From contig NZ_OZ038524.1 in assembly GCF_964036635.1 (NCBI RefSeq), positions 1,865,001 to 1,929,000 of the forward strand: a DNA stretch of 64,000 bases, in the 5' to 3' direction. Source of the stretch: Tenacibaculum dicentrarchi (GTDB lineage: Bacteria > Bacteroidota > Bacteroidia > Flavobacteriales > Flavobacteriaceae). Made by a program: the position numbers and the translations under genes. Below are positions 39,834 through 48,184 of this stretch, in pieces. The notes beneath the pieces were generated by a model, which saw nothing but the letters and a program-made list of their open reading frames with translations, was not told the origin of the DNA and ran no database searches. The stretch's first letter is position 1, and each line of letters opens with the position of its first letter.

Positions 39834-40571
39834 ATGGAAGAAAACACTACTATATTTGGTATTAGAGCAATTATTGAAGCAATTGAAAGCGAAGCTTCAA
39901 TTAACAAAGTATATTTACAAAAAGGACTTCGTGGAGAATTATTTTTTGAGTTAGACAAATTATTAAGAAAAAACAAAATTTCAATAAGTGTTGTACCAAC
40001 TGAAAAATTAGATAGACTATCTAAACACAGTAATCATCAAGGAGCTGTTGCTAGAATTTCTCCTGTAGCTTTTCATGATTTAGAAACACTAATAGAAACT
40101 ACTTTAGCATCTGATAAAACACCTTTATTCTTATTATTAGACCAAGTATCTGATGTTAGAAACTTTGGTGCTATTATTAGAACTGCAGAATGTACGGGCG
40201 TAAACGGAATTATTATTCAAAAAAGTGGTAGTGCTCCTGTAAATGCCGAAACTATTAAAACTTCTGCTGGTGCCGCTTTTAAAATTCCTATTTGTAAAGT
40301 TGACCATATTAAAGATGCAATGTTTCAATTACAAGCAGAAAATATAAAATTAGTAGCCGCTACCGAAAAAACAGAAGACTCTGTTTTTGATGTTGATTTT
40401 AATCAACCAGTTGCTATTGTAATGGGGTCTGAACACAAAGGGGTTAGTAACTCTGTTTTAAAAATGGTAGACTATAAAGCTAAATTACCTTTACTTGGTG
40501 ATATTGAATCTTTAAATGTTTCTGTTGCTTGTGGAGTTTTTCTTTATGAAACTATTAGACAAAGACAATAA
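39834..40571 (+). CDS. rlmB: 23S rRNA 2'-O-methyltransferase RlmB (SpoU family)
   Basis: Methylates a guanosine of the 23S P-loop (G2251 in E. coli) using S-adenosylmethionine. 245 residues from the ATG at 39834 (MEENTTIFGIRAI), a normal length for RlmB. A substrate-binding N-terminal domain (1-75) precedes the knotted SPOUT domain with motif 1 LDQVSDVRNFGAIIRTAE, motif 2 IVMGSEHKGVS and motif 3 LPLLGDIESLNVSVACGVFL. A promoter box directly before this ATG supports it over the upstream in-frame ATG. Confidence 0.9.
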   Translation: MEENTTIFGIRAIIEAIESEASINKVYLQKGLRGELFFELDKLLRKNKISISVVPTEKLDRLSKHSNHQGAVARISPVAFHDLETLIETTLASDKTPLFLLLDQVSDVRNFGAIIRTAECTGVNGIIIQKSGSAPVNAETIKTSAGAAFKIPICKVDHIKDAMFQLQAENIKLVAATEKTEDSVFDVDFNQPVAIVMGSEHKGVSNSVLKMVDYKAKLPLLGDIESLNVSVACGVFLYETIRQRQ

Positions 40572-40593
40572 ATATTACAAAATTATAAAAATT

Positions 40594-40618
40594 AAAATCC
40601 TGCAAAAAGCAGGGTTTT
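40594..40618 (+). terminator. Terminator of rlmB
   Basis: AAATCCTGC, AAAAA, GCAGGGTTT with one G-T pair, followed by T. It is 23 bases past the rlmB stop. Confidence 0.8.
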
Positions 40619-40682
40619 TTTATATCTTATTTTATGTAATAAATAAAAAAACTTGTTGAATTTCTATTTATAAGCAACAAAG

Positions 40683-40770
40683 CCTAGCCCCGATTGAAGC
40701 ATTTGTTTGAGCTCTTTTTTGTTTTTTTCAAACAAAAAAAGCGAGTGCGGAAAGCGGGAAATTGCTTCAA
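40683..40770. repeat. Structured dispersed repeat, copy 3
   Basis: Third copy of the element at 2213 and 5604. Outer stem TTGAAGCA (40694-40701) pairs perfectly with TGCTTCAA (40763-40770); copy 2 has T-A where this copy has A-T, so the pair covaries. It begins 65 bases after the rlmB terminator and ends 7 bases from the stop codon of the minus-strand rhomboid gene, the same arrangement as copy 2 beside lpxD. Confidence 0.85.
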
Positions 40771-40776
40771 AAAAAA

Positions 40777-41535
40777 TTACTTTGAAATAATATAATTGAT
40801 TTTTAAAACTTTTGGTACATCAATTTTATCTGCTTTATTTTCAGATTCCATTTCTTTATTTTCTTGATGACTTCCCTCCTGTTCTTCTTCGATAATTGGC
40901 GGTACATAATTACCTTGTTCATCAAACATTTCATCAAAAGCTGTTTTAGAAAAAATATGTTTTTCTTTTACAATTCCGCTTTTTCTATATAAAATTGATA
41001 ATAAAAATCCTGTTATAAATCCTGATAAATGTCCTTCCCACGACATTCCATCTTTTATAGGTAATACGTACCAAATCATACTTCCGTATAAGAAAATTGT
41101 AATTAACGAAACAGCAACCAATCTGTAATGTTTTTTAATAATTCCACTAAAAAAAACAAAACTAAAAAGTAAATAAACAATTCCACTAGCTCCAATATGA
41201 TACGATTCTCTGGCGATAATCCACGTTAAAAACCCTGTAAATAATCCGCCAAAAATTAACACTTTTAAGGCAACTTTATCATAAAAATAAAAAAGACAAC
41301 TTGCAAGTACAAATAAAGGAACAGAATTATTAAAAAGATGACTTGTATCACTATGGATAAAAGGCGAAGCTAAAATACCTTTTAAACCACTTAATTCTCT
41401 GGGTAAAACTCCAAATTTATTAAAATTGAATCCAAATTTGATTTCTACCCAATATATAAACCATATTGAAATGACAAAAATAAATGGAATTACAAAAATG
41501 TTTTTCGAATATTTTAATTGAGTAGCTGTTTTCAT
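40777..41535 (-). CDS. Rhomboid family intramembrane serine protease
   Basis: 252 residues, about six membrane helices followed by a charged cytoplasmic tail (about 186-252). The catalytic dyad is visible: Ser117 in HIGASGIVYLL and His169 in WEGHLSGFITG. HLFNN (66-70), the loop-side motif, is also present. It cleaves substrates within the membrane; substrates unknown. It is divergent from rarA. The tail, rich in Glu (EEEQEGSHQENKEMESE), is an addition beyond the usual core. Confidence 0.92.
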   Translation of the reverse strand: MKTATQLKYSKNIFVIPFIFVISIWFIYWVEIKFGFNFNKFGVLPRELSGLKGILASPFIHSDTSHLFNNSVPLFVLASCLFYFYDKVALKVLIFGGLFTGFLTWIIARESYHIGASGIVYLLFSFVFFSGIIKKHYRLVAVSLITIFLYGSMIWYVLPIKDGMSWEGHLSGFITGFLLSILYRKSGIVKEKHIFSKTAFDEMFDEQGNYVPPIIEEEQEGSHQENKEMESENKADKIDVPKVLKINYIISK

Positions 41536-41611
41536 ATTTATAAAAATAACAAAAATAAATCCAAATAAAAATTTCGGAACATCTGTCAGAAATCTTTGGT
41601 ATTTTTACAAA

Positions 41612-42883
41612 ATGAATCAACCTTTGGCAGAAAGAATACGTCCACAGAATTTATCCGATTATATTAGTCAGCAACATTTAGTTGGCAAAAACGGAATTTT
41701 AACCAATCATATTAAACAAGGAATAATTCCTTCGTTAATTCTTTGGGGACCTCCTGGAATTGGAAAAACAACCTTAGCAAATATTATTGCTAATGAATCT
41801 GGTCGTCCTTTTTATACGTTAAGTGCTATAAGTTCTGGTGTAAAAGAAGTACGAGAAGTTATTGAAAAAGCAAAAAAAAGTGGCGGTTTATTTACTCAAA
41901 AAAATCCTATTTTATTTATTGATGAAATTCATCGCTTTAGCAAATCGCAACAAGATTCTTTACTTGGAGCTGTTGAAAAAGGTTGGGTAACTTTAATTGG
42001 TGCAACTACCGAAAACCCTAGTTTTGAAGTAATACCTGCCCTACTCTCTCGCTGTCAGGTGTATATTTTAAATTCTTTTGATAAAAATGATTTAATAGCA
42101 CTTTTACATAGAGCTATTAAAAAAGATGCATTTATTGCTGATAAAAAAATTACACTAAAAGAAACCGATGCTTTATTGCAAGTTTCAGGTGGTGATGCTC
42201 GTAAACTTTTAAATATTTTTGAATTATTAGTCGCTCCTGATAATGAAATTGAAATTACGAATGAGCTTGTTTTATCAAAAATTCAAAAAAATACAGTTCG
42301 ATACGATAAAACAGGCGAACAACATTATGATATTGCTTCAGCTTTTATAAAATCGATACGAGGAAGCGACCCAAATGCTACAGTTTATTGGCTTGCCAGA
42401 ATGATTGAAGGCGGTGAAGATGTTAAATTTATTGCGCGAAGAATGCTTATTTCAGCATCCGAAGATATTGGAAATGCAAATCCAACAGCTTTTATTATGG
42501 CGAATAGTACGTTTCAATCAGTTTCTGTAATTGGCTACCCTGAATCGAGAATTATTTTAAGTCAGTGTGCTATTTATTTAGCAAACTCTCCAAAAAGTAA
42601 CGCTTCTTATATGGCTATTGGTGAAGCTCAAAATTTGGTACGAACAACTGGTGATTTACCTATTCCCTTACATTTAAGAAATGCTCCGACCAAATTAATG
42701 AAAGATTTAAATTATGGAAAAGACTATGCCTATTCACATAATTATTCAGGGAATTTTGTAAATCAAGAATTTTTACCCGATGAAATTAAAAACACCAAAT
42801 TATACGAACCTGGTAATAATGCACGAGAAAATCAATTTAGAGAATTATTAAAACAACGTTGGAAGGATAAATATAAATACTAA
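41612..42883 (+). CDS. rarA: Replication-associated recombination protein RarA (MgsA)
   Basis: 423-residue AAA+ ATPase related to clamp loaders, acting at stalled replication forks. Walker [10 protein letters not shown] and Walker [11 protein letters not shown] are intact, with the sensor TTENPSFEV and arginine finger region ALLSRCQVY. The C-terminal tetramerisation domain includes [28 protein letters not shown] is the normal N-terminus. 76 bases separate it from the divergent rhomboid gene. Confidence 0.95.
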   Translation: MNQPLAERIRPQNLSDYISQQHLVGKNGILTNHIKQGIIPSLILWGPPGIGKTTLANIIANESGRPFYTLSAISSGVKEVREVIEKAKKSGGLFTQKNPILFIDEIHRFSKSQQDSLLGAVEKGWVTLIGATTENPSFEVIPALLSRCQVYILNSFDKNDLIALLHRAIKKDAFIADKKITLKETDALLQVSGGDARKLLNIFELLVAPDNEIEITNELVLSKIQKNTVRYDKTGEQHYDIASAFIKSIRGSDPNATVYWLARMIEGGEDVKFIARRMLISASEDIGNANPTAFIMANSTFQSVSVIGYPESRIILSQCAIYLANSPKSNASYMAIGEAQNLVRTTGDLPIPLHLRNAPTKLMKDLNYGKDYAYSHNYSGNFVNQEFLPDEIKNTKLYEPGNNARENQFRELLKQRWKDKYKY

Positions 42884-42916
42884 AAAAGAGTGCATTTTTA
42901 TAATGCACTCTTTTTT
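42882..42916 (+). terminator. Terminator of rarA
   Basis: AAAAAAGAGTGCATT, TTTAT loop, and exact reverse complement, overlapping the rarA stop codon. A/T flanks make it usable on both strands, so it may also serve the convergent gene at 42947. Confidence 0.85.
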
Positions 42917-42946
42917 TAATAAATTTGATAAAAAAACAAGCAATAT

Positions 42947-43648
42947 TTAAAACTTTACTTGATATTTTTCTATTGTTTTAATTCCATTTTTATAATATTC
43001 GGCAATCCAAATATCATTATTTTTATAGATGATTCCGTTTTTATCTTCAATAACAAAAACATTTTTAACATTCGTTTTTAATATCTTAAAAATAACTTTT
43101 GGATTTGTATCTACTAATTGAAAACCATTTTTTGTAGGTTGAGCATACAAATTAATAACAGAATTATCTATTATTTTTTCAACTGCTAATTTACTTTGAT
43201 TATCGTTTTTTTGAATAATAATTGGTGTATAATTATACTTTAAAGCTTTTATCGATTTAAAAGAATTTCGAATTGCTTCATGATATGCTTTTTTATAATC
43301 TTTTATTCTACTTTTACCTTCTTTTGATGAAAAAATATCTTTATTACCACAATCTTTAAGAGTAATACTATTTTTTGTTGTAAATAAACTAGATGCATCA
43401 GTAAGCACTGCTGTTAATGCTAAACACCTATTTTCGGCTAAGTCGTTAGGTAGAACCTCATCGGCTAAAAAGACCGTAAAACCGTGTTTTTTAAATAAAA
43501 ATTTAGTTAATGAACTTGTTTGATATTGATCGACAGTTTTAAGAAAATCAAATTTATTAGGTACAATAATATATTTGTAATTATTTACCTGTTTTTGAGC
43601 CTGTATTGATGTGCTTATCATCAATAATAGTGTGATTATTTTATTCAT
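42947..43648 (-). CDS. Secreted hypothetical protein
   Basis: 233 residues. A signal peptide (about 1-18, ending IQAQKQ) precedes a soluble alpha/beta domain with NKFDFLKTVDQYQTSSLTKF, two spaced cysteines (around 114 in LKDCGNK and earlier in ENRCLAL) and a beta-rich C-terminus. I recognise the start as a conserved flavobacterial hypothetical but know no function. It follows the polysaccharide-deacetylase-like gene by 36 bases on the same strand and is likely co-transcribed, so a periplasmic role in envelope processing is possible. Confidence 0.7.
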   Translation of the reverse strand: MNKIITLLLMISTSIQAQKQVNNYKYIIVPNKFDFLKTVDQYQTSSLTKFLFKKHGFTVFLADEVLPNDLAENRCLALTAVLTDASSLFTTKNSITLKDCGNKDIFSSKEGKSRIKDYKKAYHEAIRNSFKSIKALKYNYTPIIIQKNDNQSKLAVEKIIDNSVINLYAQPTKNGFQLVDTNPKVIFKILKTNVKNVFVIEDKNGIIYKNNDIWIAEYYKNGIKTIEKYQVKF

Positions 43649-43684
43649 ATTTAATACTTAATTATTTTAATTGATTGATTATTT

Positions 43685-44989
43685 TTAATTTTTGACCATT
43701 TTTAACATAGAAGCATAAACACGCTTCCACCCCTTCCATTGCTCATAATTACTTAAACTTTCGTTATGAAAAGTAGTCATAAAAACACCGTTTACTGCGG
43801 TTACTTCATTTTTTAAATCTCTTATTTTACCTAATGATTGCTTAGGTGTTAACTTCATATAATCTTTTAAAGTTACATCAATTAAAGCAAAAGAAAATAC
43901 CTTTAAGGGTGTTTGAATTTCAAAGGCTAAATCATAAAAATAAAATGGCGTACAAGTACTTGCTCTAAAACCTACGTGACTTACATAGCCCATCGAATAA
44001 TCTTCTGTTACTTCTAAATCAATTAAATTTTGATAAGTTTTAGGCAATGACAAACGTAAATAATGCTGACGAGAACGCTTTATTGGCATATTTATAATAT
44101 TTTCTAAGCGTTCTTTTTCTTTTTTTAACAAGGCATTATTTGTCATGGTATGATATGATGGATGTAAGCCTACCCTTGCATAATCTACGATATCTTTTAT
44201 CAATAATTTAAAAGAGCTTTTTGATGCAGATATATTGGTATCAAAGGTTGTATAATCACCTATTAAAAAGAAAAAAATAGTTCTAATTTCATGTGTTTTT
44301 TTTAATTCTAACAATGTTTTAAATGTATTAAAAGGATCCTTTTTAAAATTAAATAAGACAGCCATTCTATCCCAAATATTAATAATTTTAAAGTGCCAAG
44401 CATCTTTTAAAAAACCACCAAGTGTTCTAATAAAACCTTTGTGTTTGTAAATAAAGGAATTATCAACATCAATAGTAGAAATATACTGGTATTTCCTTGT
44501 TGGATACTTATAATCAGGGTATTTTATCTTTAAAGCATTTAAGAATTTATATGCCCAAATATCAACAAGTGGCTTTTCTAAAAAACCGTATTTAAAAGCG
44601 ATACTTTGAGTGGCTGAAAAACGAGCATGACTATCTTTTATATGCGGTAAATATTCTTCATATCTAGAAATTAAATAAAAAGTAGCAGCAAAAATATCAA
44701 AAGGAATTTCAGATTGTTCATCGGTCGAAAAAAAACAAGGAACTGCATCCCATTTTTTAATATTTATGTCTAAATCTTGTATTCCTTGCTGTATTAATAA
44801 CTCAGTACTTTTTATAAAAAACTCTTTTCCTAAAGCTACTTTTGTATAGGTAATTTTAGGATTGTTATACGCCACAAATTCTTCTACTTTATTTGTGAAC
44901 TGAATTGGTATGTGTAAAATATGTGTAAAAACATGCTTAAAAACATATCGAATTCGAGGAGTTATTTTAGGAGTATATATAAGTATCAT
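43685..44989 (-). CDS. Polysaccharide deacetylase family protein
   Basis: 434 residues. The NodB-like core is recognisable from STIDVDNSF (Asp174-Val-Asp176) and the metal-binding-type GLHPSYHT (His276, His280). A flavobacterial N-terminal extension (1-160) precedes it, with ISRYEEYLPHIKDSHARFSA. There is no signal peptide, so it is probably cytoplasmic or peripheral. Substrate unknown; some relatives sit in polysaccharide or peptidoglycan loci, but none is next to this gene. A TAGCTTTG box lies about 65 bases upstream. Confidence 0.75.
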   Translation of the reverse strand: MILIYTPKITPRIRYVFKHVFTHILHIPIQFTNKVEEFVAYNNPKITYTKVALGKEFFIKSTELLIQQGIQDLDINIKKWDAVPCFFSTDEQSEIPFDIFAATFYLISRYEEYLPHIKDSHARFSATQSIAFKYGFLEKPLVDIWAYKFLNALKIKYPDYKYPTRKYQYISTIDVDNSFIYKHKGFIRTLGGFLKDAWHFKIINIWDRMAVLFNFKKDPFNTFKTLLELKKTHEIRTIFFFLIGDYTTFDTNISASKSSFKLLIKDIVDYARVGLHPSYHTMTNNALLKKEKERLENIINMPIKRSRQHYLRLSLPKTYQNLIDLEVTEDYSMGYVSHVGFRASTCTPFYFYDLAFEIQTPLKVFSFALIDVTLKDYMKLTPKQSLGKIRDLKNEVTAVNGVFMTTFHNESLSNYEQWKGWKRVYASMLKMVKN

Positions 44990-45053
44990 AACTATTTTGA
45001 AGGGCTTAAAAACACAAATAACGATACAAATAACTATATTATTTCTTTATCTG

Positions 45054-45061
45054 CAAAGCTA
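45054..45061 (-). promoter_or_regulatory. Promoter box of the deacetylase gene
   Basis: TAGCTTTG on the minus strand matches TAnnTTTG; no TTG is found at the proper upstream position. The 44990-45229 gap holds this, the trkA promoter, and nothing else visible. Confidence 0.4.
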
Positions 45062-45172
45062 AAACATATTTTTTCGGGAATTATTAAAGTTCTTGTTCTT
45101 TTATATCAAAATTGACATTTATTTTTTCGATAAATTGAATAGCTTAATTCGTTATAAATATAATTCATTTTT

Positions 45173-45203
45173 TTGCACAAGCCAAACAAGCACAGTATCT
45201 TTG
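45173..45203 (+). promoter_or_regulatory. Promoter of trkA-trkH
   Basis: TTG (45173-45175), 20 bases, TATCTTTG (45196-45203): full consensus match. It lies 26 bases before the ATG at 45230 and excludes the longer frame that would start upstream at 45173. Confidence 0.75.
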
Positions 45204-45229
45204 CTATCTACCTTTTATTATTCAAACTC

Positions 45230-46576
45230 ATGAAGATTATTATAGCTGGGGCTGGAGACGTTGGTTTTCATTTAGCCAAACTCCTTTCTTACGAATCTCA
45301 AGATACTTATGTAATTGATTCTGATGGCGAAAAGCTTGATTATATCAACAATCATTTAGATGTTATCACCAAAAAAGGCGATGCAACTTCTATTAATTTA
45401 TTAAAAGAACTTGGCATTTCCGATGCTGATTTATTACTAGCGGTTACCGAAAACCAAAATACGAATTTTACCATATCGGTAATTGGAAAAGCTTTAGGCG
45501 TAAAAAAAACAATTGCTAGAATTAATAATCCTGAATTTTTAAAGAACGATAGCATCAATTTTAAAGATTTTGGTGTAGATTTTATGATTTCTCCTGAAGC
45601 TTTAGCAGCCGAAGAAATAAAATTACTGTTAAATCAATCTTCTTTTAACGATACTGTTACTTTTGAAAATGGTGTATTTAATATTATGGGAACAACCCTT
45701 GGGTATAAATCACCCATATTAAATTTAAGCGTTAAAGAAGCTAAAGAAAAATTTAGTTTAGTTGATTTTATTACCATCGCTATAAAACGAGAAGGTACTG
45801 CACAAACGATTATTCCTCGCGGCGACACGACCTATAAAATGAACGATCAAGTTTATTTTTCAGTCCCAAATTATAGCATTGACAAATTACATCCAATTAT
45901 TGGTAAAGAACAAATAGATATTAAAAATGTAATGATTCTTGGCGGTAGTAATATCGGAAGAAAAACATCTAAAAGTCTTTGTAGTGCTAATTTTAAAGTA
46001 AAACTTATTGAACGTAAACGAGAAAAAGCATTGCACCTTGCCGAAGAACTAATAGATACACTAATTATTCATGGAGATGGTAGAGATTTAGAACTTTTAG
46101 AGGATGAAAATATTCGAGAAATGGATGCTTTTATTGCTGTAACTGGCGATTCTGAGACAAATATTATGTCTTGCTTAGTCGCTAAATCGAAAGGAGTTAA
46201 AAAAACCGTTGCTTTAGTTGAAAATATGGATTATATCAATATATCACAAACTATTGGAATTGATACCCTTATTAATAAAAAATTAATTGCAGCAAGTAAT
46301 ATTTTCCGACACATCCGTAAAGGCGAAATTTTAGCCTTGGCAAATTTACATAATATTGATGCTGAAGTTTTTGAATTTGAAGTACAAAAAAATGCAAAAG
46401 TAACTCTAAAACCAATTAAAGAATTACGCTTTCCTAGAGAAGCTGTTTTTGGTGGTGTTATTAGAGATGGAAAAGCTCATATGTCTTTTGGTGATTTTCA
46501 ATTACAAAGCGGCGATAAAGCAATCGTTTTTTGTTTGCCTGAAGCAATATCAATTGTAGAAGAACTATTCAACTAA
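45230..46576 (+). CDS. trkA: Trk potassium transport NAD-binding protein TrkA
   Basis: Cytoplasmic gating subunit of the TrkH potassium channel. 448 residues from the ATG at 45230 (MKIIIAGAGDVG), near the 458 of E. coli. Two RCK units: Rossmann GAGDVGFHLAKLL and TrkA-C in the first half, GGSNIGRKTSKSL with a second TrkA-C in the other. The promoter box supports this start. It overlaps trkH by one base (TAATG), so translation is coupled. Confidence 0.95.
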   Translation: MKIIIAGAGDVGFHLAKLLSYESQDTYVIDSDGEKLDYINNHLDVITKKGDATSINLLKELGISDADLLLAVTENQNTNFTISVIGKALGVKKTIARINNPEFLKNDSINFKDFGVDFMISPEALAAEEIKLLLNQSSFNDTVTFENGVFNIMGTTLGYKSPILNLSVKEAKEKFSLVDFITIAIKREGTAQTIIPRGDTTYKMNDQVYFSVPNYSIDKLHPIIGKEQIDIKNVMILGGSNIGRKTSKSLCSANFKVKLIERKREKALHLAEELIDTLIIHGDGRDLELLEDENIREMDAFIAVTGDSETNIMSCLVAKSKGVKKTVALVENMDYINISQTIGIDTLINKKLIAASNIFRHIRKGEILALANLHNIDAEVFEFEVQKNAKVTLKPIKELRFPREAVFGGVIRDGKAHMSFGDFQLQSGDKAIVFCLPEAISIVEELFN

Positions 46577-48075
46577 TGGAAAATTTCAATCTAAAGTTAA
46601 TTTATCGATTTTTAGGGATAACAGCCGTTCTTAATGGTTTATTCATGTGGTTTTCATTACCTTTTAGTTTTTATTATAATGAACCTTCTAAATGGGGAAT
46701 ATTAAATGCAGGACTAATAACAGTAGCTTCTGGTTTAATTCTATTTTTTTTTAATAAACCTATTACTAAAAAAATTAAAAAAAAAGAAGGCTACCTTATT
46801 GTTACTTTAGGTTGGCTTATTTTAACGATTACTGGAATGCTCCCTTACTTATTATCGGGAAGTATTCCTAGTATTACCAACGCTCTGTTTGAAACTATTT
46901 CAGGCTATTCAACCACAGGTTCATCTATTTTAACAGATATAGAATCGATGCCTAAAGGAATTCTGTTTTGGCGTAGCGCTACGCATTGGATTGGTGGAAT
47001 GGGAATTATTGTGCTTACCATTGCTATATTACCTTTGTTAGGAATTGGTGGTATGCAATTATTTATGGCAGAAGCACCTGGTCCTTCGGCCGATAAATTA
47101 CATCCTCGTATTACCGATACAGCAAAACGTTTATGGTTAATTTACGTATTGCTTACATTTGTAGAATTTTTACTTTTAAAAGTTGCGGGTATGGGATGGT
47201 TTGACGCTTTAAATCACGCCATGGCAACTATTAGTACTGGTGGTTTTTCAACAAAAAATGCTAGTGTTGCTCATTGGAATGGCTCGCCATTTATACAATA
47301 TATTATCATATTTTTTATGTTTTTAGCCGGTATAAACTTTGTGCTAACTTACTTTGCTCTAAAAGGAAAGGTTAGGAAGGTTATCCAAAGTGAGGAATTT
47401 AAGTATTATTTATTTGGCGTTTTAGGAATTTCTAGTACTATCGCTATCATGATTGTTTTTAATCAAGATCCTTCATTACATACCTCTATTGAACACCCAA
47501 TGGTATATGGTAACGTTGAAAGCGCTATAAGGCACTCATTATTTTCTGTACTATCAGTAATAACAACTACAGGTTTTGTTACGGCTGATTTTACCATGTG
47601 GAATTACTTTATTACAGCTATTTTCTTTTCATTATTTTTCTTAGGTGGCTCGGCAGGTTCTACCTCTGGTGGGGTTAAAATTGTACGACATATTATTTTA
47701 TTAAAAAGCAGTTTTTTAGAATTTAAAAAAACCTTACATCCTAATGCAATCATACCTGTTCGTTATGACGGTAAAGCGGTTAAACAAACTATTGTTTTTA
47801 ATATTTTATCCTTCTTTGTATTATATATGTTCATTTTTATTATGGGAACAATTATTCTTGCTTTCTTCGGATTAGATTTTTATTCAGCATTAGCTGCATG
47901 TGCTTCCTCTTTAGGAAACATTGGTCCAGGCTTGGGTAGCGTAAGTCCTGTTGATAATTTTAATCATTTATCTACAGGAGCAAAATTATTTTGTTCTTTT
48001 TTAATGCTTATCGGACGTTTAGAACTCTTTACTGTATTAATTTTATTTACTCCTTTCTTTTGGCGTAAAAACTAA
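46576..48075 (+). CDS. trkH: Trk potassium uptake protein TrkH
   Basis: 499-residue inner-membrane potassium channel with about ten or more helices in four pore units. The selectivity-filter segments are visible: SGYSTTGSS, ISTGGFST, TTTGFVT and SSLGNIGPG. GGSAGSTSGGVKIVR, the gating-loop region, is typical. The C-terminus has IGRLELFTVLILF. Works with TrkA, whose stop overlaps its start. Confidence 0.96.
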   Translation: MENFNLKLIYRFLGITAVLNGLFMWFSLPFSFYYNEPSKWGILNAGLITVASGLILFFFNKPITKKIKKKEGYLIVTLGWLILTITGMLPYLLSGSIPSITNALFETISGYSTTGSSILTDIESMPKGILFWRSATHWIGGMGIIVLTIAILPLLGIGGMQLFMAEAPGPSADKLHPRITDTAKRLWLIYVLLTFVEFLLLKVAGMGWFDALNHAMATISTGGFSTKNASVAHWNGSPFIQYIIIFFMFLAGINFVLTYFALKGKVRKVIQSEEFKYYLFGVLGISSTIAIMIVFNQDPSLHTSIEHPMVYGNVESAIRHSLFSVLSVITTTGFVTADFTMWNYFITAIFFSLFFLGGSAGSTSGGVKIVRHIILLKSSFLEFKKTLHPNAIIPVRYDGKAVKQTIVFNILSFFVLYMFIFIMGTIILAFFGLDFYSALAACASSLGNIGPGLGSVSPVDNFNHLSTGAKLFCSFLMLIGRLELFTVLILFTPFFWRKN

Positions 48076-48184
48076 ACATAACAACCTAAAAAACAAACAT
48101 ATCCTTATAATAACATTAAAAAAACAAATACAAAACATTCGTAAATAAACAATAAATTACCTTCGTTTCATTAACTTATAAGCT

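Noticed and set aside
44921..45115. 64-residue plus-strand ORF across the deacetylase start
   Set aside because: It overlaps the coding start and promoter of the deacetylase gene antisense and has no recognisable features.
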